From Phaseolus vulgaris (Eukaryota > Streptophyta > Magnoliopsida > Fabales > Fabaceae), in contig NC_023757.2 of assembly GCF_000499845.2 (NCBI RefSeq), forward strand, positions 6,172,118-6,236,117: 64,000 nucleotides of DNA, written 5' to 3'. Position numbers and translations under genes: made by a program. Every line of letters begins with the position of its first letter. Position 1 is the stretch's first letter. Below are positions 61,108 to 64,000 of the stretch, one piece after another. A model generated the notes under the pieces. It saw nothing but the letters and a program-made list of their open reading frames with translations. It did not search any database and was not told where the DNA came from.

Positions 61108-63776
61108 ATGGGATCAAAGGCGAAGAAGAAAGGTTCAGCAGCAGAAGACATTCTTGAAACCCTTGGAGACTTCACCAGCAAAGAGAACTGGGACAAGTTC
61201 TTCACCCTCCGCGCCGATTCCTTCGAGTGGTACGCGGAGTGGCCCCACCTCCGAGACCCTCTCCTCTCCCTCCTCCGTACCCTACCACACCCTCCCCCCC
61301 TCCCCCTTCTCGTCCCCGCTTGCGGCAACTCCCGCCTCTCCGAGCACCTTTACGACGCCGGCCACACCGCCATCACCAATGTCGACTTCTCCAAGGTCGT
61401 CATCTCCGACATGCTCCGCCGCAACGTCCGCGACCGCCCGCTCATGCGCTGGCGCGTCATGGACATCACTGCCATGCAGGTCCCTCCCCGCTCGCTCTTT
61501 TTGTTTTGCTGTTCTTGTGGCTTTTTTTTTTTACCGGTTCTTCTTTTGGATGGTGCAGTTCGAGGACGAGAGCTTCATTGCGGTTATTGATAAAGGTGGA
61601 TTAGATGCTTTGATGGAGCCCGAACTTGGCCCCAAATTGGGGAAGCAGTACCTATCTGAGGTAGGTTTTTCTCTATTTTGTTTTGCGCAATAGTTTTTGG
61701 AGAAGTTGGCCGAGAGAACGCTCTGTTATTAAAGTTGAACTGCTGCTTTTAAGAGAATATAATAAGAATGTAAAATGGATTAGGCTTTCCCCAAGTCAAA
61801 GCACATTAGTTTTTGGAGAAGTTGGATGGGAGATCACTCTTCTATTACAGTTTAATTGCAAAGAAATTCAATGAATTTTACCTTCTTATTTTCCTTGCTT
61901 GTAGAGAAGTGATACAAACATAGCCTAAATAATAATTGATTTTGTGGATTGGTTAATTTGTGTCGGTATTTTTTTAATTGTCAGGTGAAGAGAGTTTTAA
62001 AGCCTGGGGGCAAGTTTGTGTGCCTCACTCTGGCTGAATCTCATGTACTAAGTAAGTTCTCCGAAGAATTTCTTACTATAAAATGTTAGTGAAAAAAATG
62101 TGATATGCAGATAATATAATTGAAGTCACTAACAAGTTGTGATGGTGTTTTTTGACTGCTTTTAGTACTTGCTTCAATTACAGAACCGTTGTTTTTCTTT
62201 AATTGAACTTTGAATTGTCTTTCGTTAATTGAATCTGGATAGGGTTTAGTTGTAGTGTTGAGTTTGTTCTTACAGGCATCATTCAGCTCATTCTTATCAT
62301 ACGAAGTATCATTTCCAAGCATGTTAACAACATCCATCTGACTGTCCTTTTCTATTTTATTTTTCATATTGGATGTCAGGTAGCCTTGATTTTCTCTTTG
62401 TTTGTGTGTAAGCCACATTAGTTTTCAGTAAAATATACATGGAACAATGTTCATACGTGGTACCTGCATTCCGAACTTTCCTTTATGTATTAGAAATATA
62501 TGAATGCTGGCTGAGTGATACTTGGAAAAAGGTTGCATGGAGTACGCACTTCCTCAACTCCACAGAACATGGAGTCATAATTTATTTTTTGGTTTTGTTA
62601 GTTACCCTTATAAACTGTTTATAGCACATAACCCTTCCTAACTCCTGTATGACTTGCTATAAAAGAAACATGCTATCAAAACTAGAGGATATGCTGTTGT
62701 TATCTTAGTTTCTGTTTCAATTGATTGTATCAGTGTTTTCTTCCTCTGCATTGCAATGAAATGATTTGCTACTCTTTTTCATGCTATCTTTTTCCTTTTT
62801 TGTCATGCTTGGTTTTGTGTGACCGGAAATATAATTAATTCACGGTTTCCAGATCTACTTTTCTCGAAGTTCCGACTTGGGTGGAAAATGAGTGTTGATG
62901 CCATACCTTTAAAGTCTTCTGCTAAACCTAGCCTTCAAACGTTTATGGTGGTTGTGGAGAAGGAGCTATCTACTATAATGCATCAGATTACATCATTGCT
63001 TCATAATTCTTCACTTAATTGTAATTCGCAACAGGTAGAATATCTGCACTATTTCTACTTTTTGTTGAGTTCTCATGGGCATAAGAACTTTCTTTGAAAT
63101 AAGGATTTATGGATTATTAATGTTAGTTGTTAAAGTTGTAAGGTTTATATAGGAAGGAGGAGTAGATAAAGGGCTCTGAATATTGTGATATGGAGTTCAT
63201 TTGATGTAAGATACAAAGTACTTATGGTTATTTATTCAGAGAATTAGTCCATGTATTATATAGCACTGCTAATGCAAGTTCAAACCACTAAGTAAAAAGA
63301 TTTCTAATCCTAAACTCATCAGGAAAATAGATTAGGAAACGCAATATAATTGGTGACATCTCTCTGGATCGCTTTTTAGTTAGAGCTCAGAGGACCAGTT
63401 AGTAATATAATATATGCACAATATTTTAAAAATACTGTGAAGGTTTTCTAAGATATCTTGTAGATATTCTATTTCTAACTTAACTTTTTATTATTTCCGT
63501 TTCTGTTTTCTTTATCATTTTTGCAAGGTTTCTGGTTTTAGTGAAGCCCTTCAAAATGAGAATGAAATTCGTGAAAAGTACTCTAGTGACTCTGGGATAT
63601 TATATTCTGTGGAAGATCTGCAAGAGGATCTGCTAAAGCTTTCTCAAGGTCGGCGATTGCAGATATCTTTGGGTGGACAAGGGTACTCTACTTTTTCTTA
63701 TAGAGCTGTAATTCTTGATGCTGAGGAACTGGCTGACCCTTTTACATATCATTGTGGGATTTTCATTGTGCCTAAG
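61108..63776 (+). CDS. METTL13/eEF1A-KNMT-type methyltransferase, 5' part (continues beyond window)
   Basis: Five exons are visible with GT-AG sites and matching phases: 61108-61479, 61559-61660, 61985-62051, 62853-63034 and 63528-63776. The start ATG at 61108 opens MGSKAKKKGSAAEDILETLG. DFTSKENWDKFFTLRADSFE and WYAEW are hallmarks of the N-terminal methyltransferase domain. The S-adenosylmethionine motif is LLVPACGNSRLSEHLYDAG (residues 67-85), the acidic residue is in NVDFS (91-95), and DKGGLDAL follows in exon 2, with VKRVLKPGGKFVCLTLAESH in exon 3. Exon 5 reads QISLGGQGYSTFSYRAVILD. The human relative methylates eEF1A at its N-terminus and a lysine; the plant function is inferred. The second methyltransferase domain lies to the right. 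Exon 1 is GC-rich compared with its surroundings. Confidence 0.9.
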
Positions 63777-64000
63777 GTGTGTTTTAGCAGAGATGTCTTT
63801 TACATTTTTGTTGATTGCATAGTTGTTTTGTTTTTGAGTGTGCATGTTTAATTATAGAGGTAGGGATACTGGTTTGTTGGCAGATAGAAGGGGTTTTGAC
63901 TATTTCTTAGGTTTTTTTTTTCATTTAATTTTATTTATTTATTTATTATTTTGAGTACAATGTGCATCAATATGTATTTATAGAGCTGATTCCACAGGAT

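Noticed and set aside
61227..61604. Alternative Pro/Arg-rich frame over exon 1 of the methyltransferase
   Set aside because: It is a frame shadow of GC-rich exon 1; the METTL13-like frame has all domain motifs.

Overview
This window looks like nuclear DNA of a dicot plant, most likely a legume of the Phaseolus/Vigna/Glycine type. The evidence is GT-AG spliced genes for a chloroplast APO protein, a PHYTOCHROME KINASE SUBSTRATE protein and a Golgi PMT-type methyltransferase, set in AT-rich DNA crowded with plant transposons. The legume call is inference from repeat style and gene resemblance, not from a search.

Host genes are few and widely spaced: the last two exons of an unrecognised gene (1436-1707, +); APO1 (11517-14359, -, three exons, 437 aa); PKS1-like (36907-38421, -, intronless, 504 aa); PMT2-like (45671-48720, -, six exons, 610 aa); and the first five exons of a METTL13/eEF1A-KNMT-type methyltransferase running off the right edge (61108-63776, +). 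They work in chloroplast RNA metabolism, phytochrome/phototropin signalling, Golgi pectin methylation and translation-factor methylation. They share no visible pathway or operon-like arrangement.

Most of the rest is mobile DNA. At 4386-10667 lies a Mutator-like element (MULE) with a perfect 9-bp target duplication. It carries two convergent decayed genes, a plant-mobile-domain (PMD) gene and a mudrA transposase fused to an OTU cysteine-protease domain, plus three clusters of near-palindromic CGGATATTTTTATCCG-like repeats. A 578-bp non-autonomous relative with the same ends and repeats sits at 43832-44409, and an eroded relative at about 35547-35960.

At 24219-34649 is a near full-length Ty3/gypsy element of the Tat lineage in minus orientation. 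It has LTRs, PBS, PPT, a gag-pol frame broken by four stop codons, two tandem-repeat arrays, and an intact two-exon antisense gene with its own TATA box. Older relics of related Tat elements lie at 2470-3720, 41000-43341 and 52440-52715.

Other mobile sequences are a hAT relic at the left edge, a nested non-autonomous LTR element (20635-22679), gypsy and copia LTR fragments (52723-54312), a solo LTR with a perfect CTGAG duplication (56126-58219), two inverted pairs of one dispersed repeat (near 16-23 kb and 55-59 kb), and at least two fold-back/MITE-type elements. No tRNA, rRNA or CRISPR feature was seen.
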